Positions 37,544-45,807 of a stretch of 64,000 nt of DNA are shown here, in pieces; positions within the stretch are counted from its first letter, which is position 1; every line of letters begins with the position of its first letter. The notes below the pieces were generated by a model. The model was not told the origin of the DNA. It did no database searches and saw only the letters and a program-made list of their open reading frames with translations. The stretch is taken from contig NZ_QGGX01000006.1 of assembly GCF_003148805.1 (NCBI RefSeq), positions 124,001 through 188,000 on the forward strand, in the 5' to 3' direction. The stretch comes from Aminobacter sp. AP02 (GTDB taxonomy: Bacteria > Pseudomonadota > Alphaproteobacteria > Rhizobiales > Rhizobiaceae). Made by a program: the position numbers and the translations under genes.

Positions 37544-38271
37544 AAAAATTCCTGGCCACCGCAGCCATCCTCGCGAGCACGGCCATGCCCGCGAGCGCAC
37601 AGCAGCTTGACCTGAGTGCACTCGGCAACACTGACGGCGCCACCATCGGCTACATCATCCAGATGTTCGGGCTGCTCACCGTCTTGTCGGTGGCGCCCGG
37701 CCTTTTGATCATGGTGACGAGCTTCACCCGCTTCGTCATCGCGTTTTCGATCCTGCGCACCGGCATCGGCCTGCAATCGACGCCCGCCAACCTGATCCTC
37801 ATCTCGCTGTCGCTGTTCATGACCTTCTACGTCATGGCGCCGACTTTCGATCAGGCCTGGCAAAACGGCGTCAAGCCGCTGATGGACAACCAGATCAACC
37901 AGACCGAGGCGGTCGAGCGCATTTCAGATCCGTTCCGTACGTTCATGATGCGCAACGTCCGCGACAAGGATTTCAACCTGTTCGCCGACCTCGCCCGCGA
38001 GCGCGGCCAGACCGTTTCGGAAGACAAGGTCGACCTGCGCATCCTGGTTCCGGCCTTCATGATCTCGGAAATCCGCCGTGGTTTCGAAATCGGATTCCTG
38101 ATCGTCCTCCCGTTCCTGGTCATCGACCTGATCGTCGCCACCATCACCATGGCCATGGGCATGATGATGTTGCCGCCCACCGTCGTGTCGCTGCCTTTCA
38201 AGATATTGTTCTTCGTGCTCATCGACGGCTGGAACCTGCTCGTAGGCTCCCTGGTACGATCATTTACTTAG
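37540..38271 (+). CDS. fliP: flagellar type III export protein FliP
   Basis: A 243-residue export-gate protein. A cleavable signal peptide ends near PASAQ, followed by four membrane spans. The family stretches TSFTRFVIAFSILR and ILVPAFMISE are clear. ATG 37540 overlaps the fliL stop (ATGA); the open frame extends upstream but that part lies inside fliL. It is the last gene of the flgB-fliP run and is followed by a hairpin. Confidence 0.95.
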   Translation: MKKFLATAAILASTAMPASAQQLDLSALGNTDGATIGYIIQMFGLLTVLSVAPGLLIMVTSFTRFVIAFSILRTGIGLQSTPANLILISLSLFMTFYVMAPTFDQAWQNGVKPLMDNQINQTEAVERISDPFRTFMMRNVRDKDFNLFADLARERGQTVSEDKVDLRILVPAFMISEIRRGFEIGFLIVLPFLVIDLIVATITMAMGMMMLPPTVVSLPFKILFFVLIDGWNLLVGSLVRSFT

Positions 38272-38277
38272 AGCACC

Positions 38278-38299
38278 GCGAGTCCTCGTGAGGGCTCGC
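38278..38299 (+). terminator. hairpin after fliP, probable operon-end structure
   Basis: Bases 38278-38286 pair with 38291-38299 (9-bp stem with one G-T pair, 4-nt loop) seven bases after the fliP stop. There is no strong T-run, so termination may be partial. Confidence 0.5.
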
Positions 38300-38404
38300 A
38301 AGAAACTGCCATTTTCGAACCAAATGCATCTAACCGCAGCCCAAAGGCGCGCTGCGGTTGCATTGCATGGGCTCGTGCACGCAAAATCACAACATATCAA
38401 CAGC

Positions 38405-38419
38405 TTAATGCGGCATTAA
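38405..38419. promoter_or_regulatory. TTAA-N7-TTAA, candidate CtrA site upstream of first flagellin
   Basis: TTAA, seven bases, TTAA; the whole 15 bp is a perfect palindrome (TTAATGC-G-GCATTAA). This is the classical alphaproteobacterial CtrA consensus. The second TTAA lies 39 bp before the conserved flagellin leader, the same offset as the TTAAC upstream of the second flagellin. Confidence 0.55.
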
Positions 38420-38454
38420 CTGTACCGCTTACGCCTTTGGTAGGAACTCTCCGC

Positions 38455-38574
38455 CAGATTGCCCGGCATGGCGGGTGACCTTCCCTGAAGCGCTCATTGG
38501 CATGATGCCTCTCCGCCATACCGGCCGATCCGGTATGTCCCTGTACCATCCGCATTTTTAGGGGCGTTTTTCCC
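38455..38574 (+). promoter_or_regulatory. conserved 120-nt leader of the first flagellin gene with strong hairpin
   Basis: This 120-base stretch before the ATG is almost the same as 39686-39805 before the second flagellin. It contains a perfect 8-bp hairpin (CATACCGG 38517-38524, loop CCGAT, CCGGTATG 38530-38537) and smaller ones at 38462-38475 and in GGCATGATGCC. AGGGG precedes the start codon. A translational control role, for example through FlbT, is inference. Confidence 0.6.
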
Positions 38575-39525
38575 ATGTCTTCAGTCAATACCAATGCGTC
38601 GGCAATGACCGCGCTGCAGACGCTCGCTGCAACCAACAAGAACCTCTCCACCACCCAGGGCCGCATCGCTACCGGCATGCGTGTCGCCGAAGCTTCCGAC
38701 AACGCCGCCTACTGGTCGATCGCCACCACCATGCGTTCCGACAACAAGGCCAACTCGGTCGTCCAGGACGCGCTTGGCCTCGGCGCCGCCAAGGTCGACA
38801 CCGCCTATGCCGGCATGAAGAGTGCCATCGAGGTCGTCGACAAGATCAAGGAAAAGGTGCTGCTGGCCAAGGCCACCGACAGCGCGACCGAGCGTGCGAA
38901 GATCCAGAGCGAAATCACCACCTACCAGGCGCAGCTCAAGGACAACATCGCCGGCGCCAGCTACGCCGGTTCGAACCTGCTCCAGAATGGCACGGCCGCG
39001 ACCGACCCGACCAAGCTCAGCGTGATCACTTCCTACAATCGCGGTACCGGCAATGCCGTCACCACTGGCACGATTGACGTGGCATTCGCCAACACTCGTC
39101 TGATCAACTCGGATCCGGCCGCGGCGGCTGCCAACAAGGGAATGTTGGACAAGAACGGTGCACAATCTGGGACGTCCATCCTTGACATTGATGTTTCGGA
39201 CGTCACTGGCGTCACCGGCTACGTTGCGACCGACGTGGGTGCGTCTTTTGACAAGTTGCTGACCGACATCGAGTCGGCCCTCAGCTCGATGTCGACCGGC
39301 GCTGCCGAACTCGGCGCTTCCAAAGCCCGCATCGACATGCAGAAAGACTTCGTGTCCAAGCTCAGCGACTCCATCGACCGCGGTGTCGGCCAGCTCGTCG
39401 ATGCCGACATGAACAAGGAATCGACCCGTCTGCAGGCCCTTCAGGTCCAGCAGCAGCTCGGCATCCAGGCTCTGTCGATCGCCAACTCCAACACCCAGTC
39501 GATCATGTCGCTCTTCCGCGGCTAA
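38575..39525 (+). CDS. flaA: flagellin, first copy
   Basis: A 316-residue filament subunit exported through the flagellar channel. The N-terminal domain (NTNASAMTALQTLAATNKNL) and C-terminal domain (the IDRGVGQLVDADMNKESTRL region) are those of short rhizobial flagellins. The first ~180 residues and last ~90 are nearly the same as in the second copy, while the centre (residues ~181-225) differs. No export signal is cleaved. It is followed by a strong terminator. Confidence 0.93.
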   Translation: MSSVNTNASAMTALQTLAATNKNLSTTQGRIATGMRVAEASDNAAYWSIATTMRSDNKANSVVQDALGLGAAKVDTAYAGMKSAIEVVDKIKEKVLLAKATDSATERAKIQSEITTYQAQLKDNIAGASYAGSNLLQNGTAATDPTKLSVITSYNRGTGNAVTTGTIDVAFANTRLINSDPAAAAANKGMLDKNGAQSGTSILDIDVSDVTGVTGYVATDVGASFDKLLTDIESALSSMSTGAAELGASKARIDMQKDFVSKLSDSIDRGVGQLVDADMNKESTRLQALQVQQQLGIQALSIANSNTQSIMSLFRG

Positions 39526-39549
39526 CATCGGCAAATCTTAACATGAAGC

Positions 39550-39583
39550 TCGGGCCACACCTCGGTGTGGCCCGATTTCGTTT
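39550..39583 (+). terminator. rho-independent terminator after first flagellin
   Basis: An 11-bp perfect stem (TCGGGCCACAC 39550-39560, loop CTCG, GTGTGGCCCGA 39565-39575) is followed by a T-rich run. It lies 24 bp after the stop codon. Confidence 0.85.
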
Positions 39584-39646
39584 GGGCATCCGTGCAACTC
39601 AAGTCATGGCGCTCAATATTCAAATAAAACAGCAAGTTACTTTGAA

Positions 39647-39654
39647 TTAACCAT
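39647..39654 (+). promoter_or_regulatory. CtrA-like half-site TTAACCAT upstream of second flagellin
   Basis: An exact match to the TTAACCAT half-site, 39 bp before the shared 120-nt leader. A TTAC lies 6 bases upstream, one short of the usual N7 spacing. Confidence 0.45.
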
Positions 39655-39685
39655 GATACTTAGATTTTTAATAGCAATTTTCCGG

Positions 39686-39805
39686 CAGATTGCCCGGCAT
39701 GGCGGGTGACCTTCCCTGAAGTGCTCATTGGCATGATGCCTCTCCGCCATACCGGCCGATCCGGTATGTCCCTGTACCATTGCATTTCTTAGGGGCGTTT
39801 TTCCC
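39686..39805 (+). promoter_or_regulatory. conserved 120-nt leader of the second flagellin gene
   Basis: It aligns without gaps to 38455-38574, with a few substitutions near the start codon and one in GAAG[C/T]GCTC. The hairpin is at 39748-39768. Conservation of non-coding bases equals that of the coding region, consistent with recent duplication, gene conversion or selection on RNA structure. Confidence 0.6.
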
Positions 39806-40786
39806 ATGTCTTCCATCAATACCAATGCGTCGGCAATGACCGCGCTGCAGACGCTCGCTGCAACCAACAAGAACCTCTCGACCACCCAGGGCCGCATCGC
39901 TACCGGCATGCGCGTCGCCGAAGCGTCCGACAACGCCGCCTACTGGTCGATCGCCACCACCATGCGCTCCGACAACAAGGCCAACTCGGTCGTCCAGGAC
40001 GCACTTGGCCTCGGCGCCGCCAAGGTCGACACCGCCTATGCCGGCATGAAGAGTGCCATCGAGGTCGTCGACAAGATCAAGGAAAAGGTGCTGCTGGCCA
40101 AGGCCACCGACAGCGCGACCGAGCGTGCGAAGATCCAGAGCGAAATCACCACCTACCAGGCGCAGCTCAAGGACAACATCGCCGGCGCCAGCTATGCCGG
40201 GTCCAACCTGCTCAAGACCGGCGCGGCTGCGGCTGACCCGACCAAGCTGAGCGTGATCACTTCCTACAATCGCGGTACCGGCAATGCCGTCACCACTGGC
40301 ACGATCGACATTGCATTCGCCAACACCCGGTTGATCGATCCCGCCGCCACTGGAACGCCTGTGGTTGGCGCCGGCATACTTGATAAAGCGGGTAGCAGGT
40401 CCGACGTTTCGATCTTGAACATCAACATCACCGGAACAAACCTGTCGAGCATCGCCCCCAAAGATGCTGGTGGCACCGCTATCGCCACTCCCACCGAAGC
40501 AGACAAATTCGATGCTCTTCTGACCGATATCGAGTCGGCCCTCAGCTCGATGGCGACCGGTGCCGCCGAACTCGGCGCCGCCAAGGCTCGCATTGATCTG
40601 CAGAAGGACTTCGTGTCCAAGCTCAGCGACTCGATCGACCGCGGTGTCGGCCAGCTCGTCGACGCCGACATGAACAAGGAATCGACCCGCCTGCAGGCCC
40701 TTCAGGTCCAGCAGCAGCTCGGCATCCAGGCTCTGTCGATCGCCAACTCCAACACCCAGTCGATCATGTCGCTCTTCCGCGGCTAA
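39806..40786 (+). CDS. flaB: flagellin, second copy
   Basis: A 326-residue paralogue of the first flagellin. It has the same N-terminal polymerisation domain with DNAAYWSIATTMRSDNKANS and an identical C-terminal end (SIANSNTQSIMSLFRG). The central surface segment is about ten residues longer and different in sequence. It has its own leader and terminator, so each flagellin is a separate unit. Confidence 0.93.
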   Translation: MSSINTNASAMTALQTLAATNKNLSTTQGRIATGMRVAEASDNAAYWSIATTMRSDNKANSVVQDALGLGAAKVDTAYAGMKSAIEVVDKIKEKVLLAKATDSATERAKIQSEITTYQAQLKDNIAGASYAGSNLLKTGAAAADPTKLSVITSYNRGTGNAVTTGTIDIAFANTRLIDPAATGTPVVGAGILDKAGSRSDVSILNINITGTNLSSIAPKDAGGTAIATPTEADKFDALLTDIESALSSMATGAAELGAAKARIDLQKDFVSKLSDSIDRGVGQLVDADMNKESTRLQALQVQQQLGIQALSIANSNTQSIMSLFRG

Positions 40787-40836
40787 TGACTGACCAGAAT
40801 AGCTGCTAAGAGCCGTCTCAGGCACTTGCCGCTAGG

Positions 40837-40875
40837 ATCGGGTCGCACCGCAAGGTGCGGCCCGATTTCGTTTTT
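40837..40875 (+). terminator. rho-independent terminator after second flagellin
   Basis: A 13-bp stem (40837-40849 with 40854-40866, one G-T pair) with a GCAA tetraloop, then TTCGTTTTT. It lies about 50 bp after the stop. Confidence 0.85.
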
Positions 40876-40967
40876 CAGCCCCTGCCAAGCTAGCTTGGCG
40901 CAAGCCTCCTCCCAGATAAATGCCCCAGCGTCACCGATCGGGGCGAACGCTCGCGTCGCCAACGCTC

Positions 40968-41007
40968 TTAATCCACCGTTAACCATGAACCGCTAGTTAT
41001 GGTTAAC
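40968..41007. promoter_or_regulatory. double CtrA-like site upstream of third flagellin, with 9-bp inverted repeat
   Basis: TTAA (40968-40971), seven bases, TTAACCAT (40979-40986), then 12 bases, then ATGGTTAA (40999-41006), which is TTAACCAT on the other strand. GTTAACCAT and ATGGTTAAC form a perfect inverted repeat. It lies about 110-150 bp upstream of the ATG. Confidence 0.6.
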
Positions 41008-41115
41008 CAATTGCCATGCGGTTCATCGGCTGCCACGGGGCGGAAACGAACAGCATCCGCGACCGGTCCAATAGCCGCTGCCAGCGGCGCGGTTTTGACA
41101 GAGGGGGCTTTATCG

Positions 41116-42129
41116 ATGTCCAGTATTATGACCAATGCTTCGGCAATGACGGCACTCCAGAGCCTCAGCGCCACCAACAAGGCGCTCCAGACCACGCAGG
41201 GGCGCATTTCGACCGGCTTCCGTGTCGCCGAAGCTTCCGACAACGCGGCTTACTGGTCGATCGCGACAACCATGCGCTCGGACAACAACGTCAACTCGGT
41301 CGTGCAGGATGCGCTCGGCCTCGGCAGCGGCAAGGTAGACACTGCCTACACCGCAATTAACAACGCCCTCACCGCCGTTGATAAGATCAAGAAGAATGTG
41401 CTTCTGGCGAAGAATGTTGGCCCCGAACAGCGCGCCAAGCTCCAGACCGAGATCGACACATATGTCGCCCAGCTGAAGGATGCGATTGGCGGCGCCAACT
41501 ACGCCGGCTCCAATCTGCTCCAAACAGATTCCTCGAAGGATACTGCCAATCCGACAGCCACGCCTCCCGTTGCCGAGAGCAATCATTTCAGCATCATCTC
41601 GTCCTACAACCGCGACTCGACCGGCGTCGTTTCGACCGGCAGCATCGACATCGCGCTGAAGAATGTTCGGCTGATCGATGACGTGACACCAGCAGCCGGC
41701 CCTCCAGTCGTCGCGAAGAGCGGCATCCTCGACAAAAAGGGCCACGCCTCCGATGTTTCCCTGCTCAATATCAAAGTTGACGATCTGACCGGCGTGAAGG
41801 CACGTGACGCTGCTGACGCCGTCATCGCCACTCCAACCGAATCGCAGGCGTTCGACGCCTTGCTGACGGATGTCGAAACGGTGCTTGCCAGCATGGCCGA
41901 CGCGGCGTCGGAACTCGGTGCCGCCAAGGCGCGCATCGACATGCAGAAGGACTTCGTGTCCAAGCTCATGGACTCGATCGACCGTGGCGTTGGCCAGCTT
42001 GTCGACGCCGACATGAACAAGGAATCGACCCGTCTGCAGGCCCTCCAGGTCCAGCAGCAGCTCGGCATCCAGGCTCTGTCGATCGCCAACTCGAACTCGC
42101 AGAATATCCTGTCGCTGTTCAAGGGCTGA
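41116..42129 (+). CDS. flagellin, third copy
   Basis: A 337-residue flagellin more divergent than the first two but with the same ends (NASAMTALQSLSATNKALQ and IDRGVGQLVDADMNKESTRL). The centre has a Pro/Thr-rich insert (residues ~145-160). ATG 41116 has GAGGGGG 8 nt upstream; an open frame reaches back to 40999, but that part matches no flagellin. It lacks the 120-nt leader of the other copies and has a different upstream region, so it is probably controlled differently. Confidence 0.93.
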   Translation: MSSIMTNASAMTALQSLSATNKALQTTQGRISTGFRVAEASDNAAYWSIATTMRSDNNVNSVVQDALGLGSGKVDTAYTAINNALTAVDKIKKNVLLAKNVGPEQRAKLQTEIDTYVAQLKDAIGGANYAGSNLLQTDSSKDTANPTATPPVAESNHFSIISSYNRDSTGVVSTGSIDIALKNVRLIDDVTPAAGPPVVAKSGILDKKGHASDVSLLNIKVDDLTGVKARDAADAVIATPTESQAFDALLTDVETVLASMADAASELGAAKARIDMQKDFVSKLMDSIDRGVGQLVDADMNKESTRLQALQVQQQLGIQALSIANSNSQNILSLFKG

Positions 42130-42159
42130 TCGCCCCTCACGACACTCGACCATTTTGCC

Positions 42160-42195
42160 ATGGGCCGCGCATCGCGCGGCCCATAACATTTTCGC
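42160..42195 (+). terminator. terminator-like hairpin after third flagellin
   Basis: A perfect 11-bp stem (42160-42170 with 42174-42184, loop ATC) is followed by AACATTTTC. The shared flagellar element of fliF begins just beyond it. Confidence 0.75.
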
Positions 42196-42214
42196 ACAAG
42201 CTTCGAGGTTTAGG
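42187..42214 (+). promoter_or_regulatory. shared flagellar 28-bp element, copy upstream of fliF
   Basis: CATTTTCGCACAAG, 8 bases, TTTAGG, starting 62 bp before the fliF GTG. It is the least conserved copy but keeps CGCACAAG and the TAG at fixed spacing. Confidence 0.5.
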
Positions 42215-42248
42215 GTCTGCCGGATAGTTTTGCGGGGAACCTACGCAC

Positions 42249-43895
42249 GTGCCCGAACAGTTACAGAGCATCGTCGCCAATCTCAGGAGTTTCGGCCCAC
42301 GCCGGCTCGCCATGCTGGGCGGCATCGCAGCGCTGGTCCTCGCCATCGTCGGCGTGGCGTCCATCTATCTCAACCGTCCGGCATACGAGACACTTTATGT
42401 CGGGCTCGAACGCTCCGACGTGAACCAGATTGGCATGGTGCTGGGCGAGGCCGGCATCGGCTTCGACGTCGCATCCGACGGCACGACTGTCCTGGTACCA
42501 GCCGGCAATACTGCACAGGCGCGTATGTTGCTCGCTGAAAAGGGTCTGCCGACCAGCGCAAACGCCGGCTACGAGCTGTTCGACAACGTCGGTTCGCTCG
42601 GTCTCACCTCCTTCATGCAGCAGGTCACCCGCGTCCGCGCATTGGAAGGCGAGATCGCCCGCACCATCCAGTCGATCACCGGCATCAAGGCCGCCCGTGT
42701 CCACATCGTCATGTCCGAGCGCGCCAATTTCCGCCGCGACGAGCAAAAGCCGTCGGCTTCGGTCGTCATCCGCGCCTCCAGCGTCGACGCTGACAAGAGC
42801 GCCATGTCGATCCGTCATCTCGTCGCCGCTGCCGTACCCGGCCTCGACGCCGAACGCGTGACGGTGCTTGATTCGAGCGGCAACCTGCTTGCGGCTGGCG
42901 ATGATCCCAACAATTCAAGTGCAGCGCGCTCCATCGGCGTCGAACGCACCGTCGAGACCCAGATCGAAGACAACATCCGTCGCGCGCTCACCGCCTATCT
43001 CGGACCCGACAATTTCCGCGCCAGCGTCAAGGCCGACGTCAACACCGATTCGCGCCAGACCGAAGAGACCATCTTCGATCCGGAATCGCGCGTGGAGCGT
43101 TCCGTCCAGGTCGTCCGCGCCAACGAAGACTCCAACCAGAGACAGTCATCGACGCCAGCGACCGTCGAACAGAACCTGCCGGACGCCGAGGCGGGCGCCG
43201 CCACGGACGGCCCGCAATCGAGTTCGAAAAGCGACCGTAAGGAAGAAATCACCAACTACGAGATGAACTCCAAGCGCATCGCCACCGTCTCCAACGGCTA
43301 TTCGGTGACCAAGATGTCGATCGCCGTCGTCGTCAACCAGCAGCGCCTGGCAGCGATCCTCGGCAAGGACGCAACGCCCGAAGCCATCGCCGCACGTGTC
43401 GCCGACATCCAGAAGATGGTGACCTCGGCCACCGGCTTCGACGAAAAGCGCGGAGATCTCATCAACGTCTCGGCGGTCGAGTTCATCGACGGCCTCGACG
43501 GCGAAGTGGTCGCCAGCCCCGGCGTCCTCGACTCCGTCGGCCAGCATGCCGGCACCCTGATCAACGCCGCCGCCTTCATCGTTGTTGTCTTCCTCGTCGC
43601 CTTCTTCGGCCTGAGGCCGATGGCTGCAGCCCTTTCGCGCCCCGCGGAAGCCCCCGCTTTTGCCGGCCCGAGCTTTGAGGAAATGCAGCGTTCGTTGCCG
43701 ACGCCGGAAGGCATGGCGTCCTTCGAAGAGGAGGAACCCGCGGCCCTTGCCGACCAGCGGCCGCATGCGATGGACGACCTGCGCAACAAGCTGCGCCCCG
43801 CCCCGCAGGACCGCCTCGCCCGCATGGTCGACATCAATGAAGAGCGCACCGCGCTGATCCTCCGCAAATGGGCCGGCCAAGAGGTCGCCGCCTGA
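42249..43895 (+). CDS. fliF: flagellar MS-ring protein FliF
   Basis: A 548-residue MS-ring protein. Membrane spans lie at residues ~20-40 and ~440-460. Between them are the ring-building domains (YETLYVGLE, GYELFDNVGSLGLTSF, RVHIVMSER, KRIATVSNGYSVTKMSIAVVV); the C-terminal tail (~90 residues, ending near LILRKWAGQE) binds FliG. Translation begins at GTG 42249. Its stop overlaps the next ATG by one base. Confidence 0.95.
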   Translation: MPEQLQSIVANLRSFGPRRLAMLGGIAALVLAIVGVASIYLNRPAYETLYVGLERSDVNQIGMVLGEAGIGFDVASDGTTVLVPAGNTAQARMLLAEKGLPTSANAGYELFDNVGSLGLTSFMQQVTRVRALEGEIARTIQSITGIKAARVHIVMSERANFRRDEQKPSASVVIRASSVDADKSAMSIRHLVAAAVPGLDAERVTVLDSSGNLLAAGDDPNNSSAARSIGVERTVETQIEDNIRRALTAYLGPDNFRASVKADVNTDSRQTEETIFDPESRVERSVQVVRANEDSNQRQSSTPATVEQNLPDAEAGAATDGPQSSSKSDRKEEITNYEMNSKRIATVSNGYSVTKMSIAVVVNQQRLAAILGKDATPEAIAARVADIQKMVTSATGFDEKRGDLINVSAVEFIDGLDGEVVASPGVLDSVGQHAGTLINAAAFIVVVFLVAFFGLRPMAAALSRPAEAPAFAGPSFEEMQRSLPTPEGMASFEEEEPAALADQRPHAMDDLRNKLRPAPQDRLARMVDINEERTALILRKWAGQEVAA

Positions 43896-44515
43896 TGTCG
43901 ATCGCAGCGCTTTACGAACGGCTGACCGACTTCGCGCCACTTGCCCCTCAAGGCGTCGAGTCCGAAGCGTCGGACGCCGTTTCTTATCCCAAGGCCGTCC
44001 CAGATCCTGACATCACCGCAATCGTGGCTGAAGCGGTAGCCCAGGCAGAGGCGGAACTCACCGCGCGTCTGGCCGAAGAGCATGAGGCCGCTCTCGAAGC
44101 CGAGCGTCAGCGCCATGCTGGTGAAATGGCAGAGTTCGGCGCTCGCTTCGGGGCTCACGCCGGTGCTGCCATCGCCACGAGCATGGCCGAGATGGAAACG
44201 CGCCTTGTCCACCTCGCCACCGATGCTGCCGCCCGCGTCGTCGCTACCTTGGTCAGCGACGACATCCGCAGCCGCTCCATCGATGCCCTGGCCAAAGCCA
44301 TCATCGCGGCCTGCGCTGATCGCGAAGCGGTGCGCATCAAGGTCAGCGGCCCGCAGTTCCTGTTCGATGCGCTAACCGTCGCCATCGGCGGACGCGCCGA
44401 CAATGTCGACTTCATCGAAGCCGTCGGCTTCGATCTCTCCGTTTCGATCGACGACAACCTGTTTGAGACCCGCCTTGGCGAATGGTCTTCGGCGCTTTCC
44501 GAGACCTTGCCATGA
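43895..44515 (+). CDS. fliH: FliH-like export-ATPase regulator (divergent)
   Basis: A 206-residue cytoplasmic protein. An acidic Ala/Glu-rich helical segment (residues ~40-90) of coiled-coil character is followed by a C-terminal domain with SGPQFLFDALTVAIGG. That layout and a position after fliF fit FliH, which dimerises and restrains the ATPase FliI. Sequence similarity to textbook FliH is not obvious by eye. ATG 43895 overlaps the fliF stop (TGATG), and the gene ends in an ATGA overlap with motB, so it is cotranslated with both. Confidence 0.55.
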   Translation: MSIAALYERLTDFAPLAPQGVESEASDAVSYPKAVPDPDITAIVAEAVAQAEAELTARLAEEHEAALEAERQRHAGEMAEFGARFGAHAGAAIATSMAEMETRLVHLATDAAARVVATLVSDDIRSRSIDALAKAIIAACADREAVRIKVSGPQFLFDALTVAIGGRADNVDFIEAVGFDLSVSIDDNLFETRLGEWSSALSETLP

Positions 44516-45807
44516 GCGCGACAGACGGCACCGAGCCACGGCACGAAATCGTCATTGTCCGGCGTGCCCATTCCGATCACGACGAAGGCCATCACGGCGG
44601 CGCCTGGAAAATCGCCTTCGCCGACTTCATGACGGCGATGATGTGCTTTTTCCTCGTCATGTGGCTGATCAGCGCCGCCAACGAACAGACCAAGGCAGCT
44701 GTTGCAAGCTACTTCAATCCGGTGAAGCTGGTCGACCGTAACGCCAGCCGCAAGGGTCTCGAAGACCTTGGCGATGGTCCCAACTCGGTCGGCCTCACGG
44801 CCGAGGATCCGCAGGAAGCGAGCGGCAAGGCCGGCAGCGACGGCCGTGGCAATGCCGGCCCGTCCACCGAGAAGAACTCGGCCGACTCCGCCGACATAGT
44901 CAAGCGTTCCGACGAGCACCTGTTCAACGATCCCTACGCCGTTCTCGCCGAAATCGCCCAGGAAACCGGCGCCAAGGCCAATGTCTCCGAACGCGGTGAC
45001 GGTGGTGCCCAGGACGCTGGCCCCTCGAGCGGCGCTACCGGCGGCGAAGCCTACCGCGATCCCTTCGCGCCAGATTTCTGGACCGAACAGGTCGCCACAC
45101 CCGCCGCCGAGGCAAGCGCCGAGCGTGCCAAGATCGAAGGCGAGCCGGCAAAGCCCGGCGACAAGACCGAGCGTTCCGTGAGTTCAGAAGCGGTAAAGGC
45201 TCCCGAACCACAGGCAAAGACCGCTGCTCCGGTCACGTCGGCACCTGAAACCGCAAAGCCCGGGGACGCACCAAAATCGCAGGCTGCCGAAGCCGAAGCA
45301 ATGGCCGACAAGCCGAAGCCCAAGGACGATGCGCCGAGCAAGGACACCATCAAGGATGCCGACGCCATCCGGCGCGAACTCGCCGAGGCCATCAAGTCAG
45401 GTCCAAACCTGCCTGACGGCGTCTCCGTCGTCGCCACAGACAGGGGCGTCGTCATTTCGGTTACCGAGCAGTTCGACTTCGGCATGTTCGAGATCGGTTC
45501 CGCCGTGCCGCGCAAGCAACTCGTGCTCGCCATGGAAAAGATCGCCAAGACCATCTCGGCGCATGAGGGCAACGTGTCGATCAACGGCCACACCGATGCC
45601 CGTCCGTTCCGTGGCGGCGGCTATGACAACTGGCGGCTGTCCACCGCGCGCGCCCATTCTGCCTACTACATGCTGGTCCGCGCCGGGCTCGACGATAAGC
45701 GCATCACCGAGGTCGCGGGCTTCGCCGACCGCAAGCTGAAAGACGCCACCGAGCCGTTTTCGGCCACCAACAGGCGCATCGAAATCCTGCTGGAGAAGCC
45801 TGAATGA
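44512..45807 (+). CDS. motB: flagellar stator protein MotB
   Basis: A 431-residue stator subunit. The single membrane span begins with the proton-binding aspartate in FADFMTAMMCFFLVMWL (about residues 37-56). The C-terminal OmpA-like peptidoglycan-binding domain has INGHTDARPF and NRRIEILLEK. Between them is an unusually long Ala/Glu/Lys/Pro-rich periplasmic linker (~190 residues), which in rhizobia is the place where MotC is thought to act. ATG 44512 overlaps the upstream stop. Confidence 0.93.
   Translation: MSATDGTEPRHEIVIVRRAHSDHDEGHHGGAWKIAFADFMTAMMCFFLVMWLISAANEQTKAAVASYFNPVKLVDRNASRKGLEDLGDGPNSVGLTAEDPQEASGKAGSDGRGNAGPSTEKNSADSADIVKRSDEHLFNDPYAVLAEIAQETGAKANVSERGDGGAQDAGPSSGATGGEAYRDPFAPDFWTEQVATPAAEASAERAKIEGEPAKPGDKTERSVSSEAVKAPEPQAKTAAPVTSAPETAKPGDAPKSQAAEAEAMADKPKPKDDAPSKDTIKDADAIRRELAEAIKSGPNLPDGVSVVATDRGVVISVTEQFDFGMFEIGSAVPRKQLVLAMEKIAKTISAHEGNVSINGHTDARPFRGGGYDNWRLSTARAHSAYYMLVRAGLDDKRITEVAGFADRKLKDATEPFSATNRRIEILLEKPE

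Noticed and set aside
39725-40825. Minus-strand frame opposite the second flagellin, with a similar frame opposite the first and third
   Set aside because: The frames repeat only because the flagellin genes are paralogous; their composition is not protein-like.
40891-40918. Seventh copy of the 28-bp flagellar element before the third flagellin
   Set aside because: GGCGCAAG is present, but the TAG block is out of register and the site is over 200 bp from the start codon.
39550-42184. Flagellin-flanking hairpins considered as a CRISPR-like or repeat array
   Set aside because: Each is a distinct terminator after a flagellin gene, with no repeated unit or spacer pattern.
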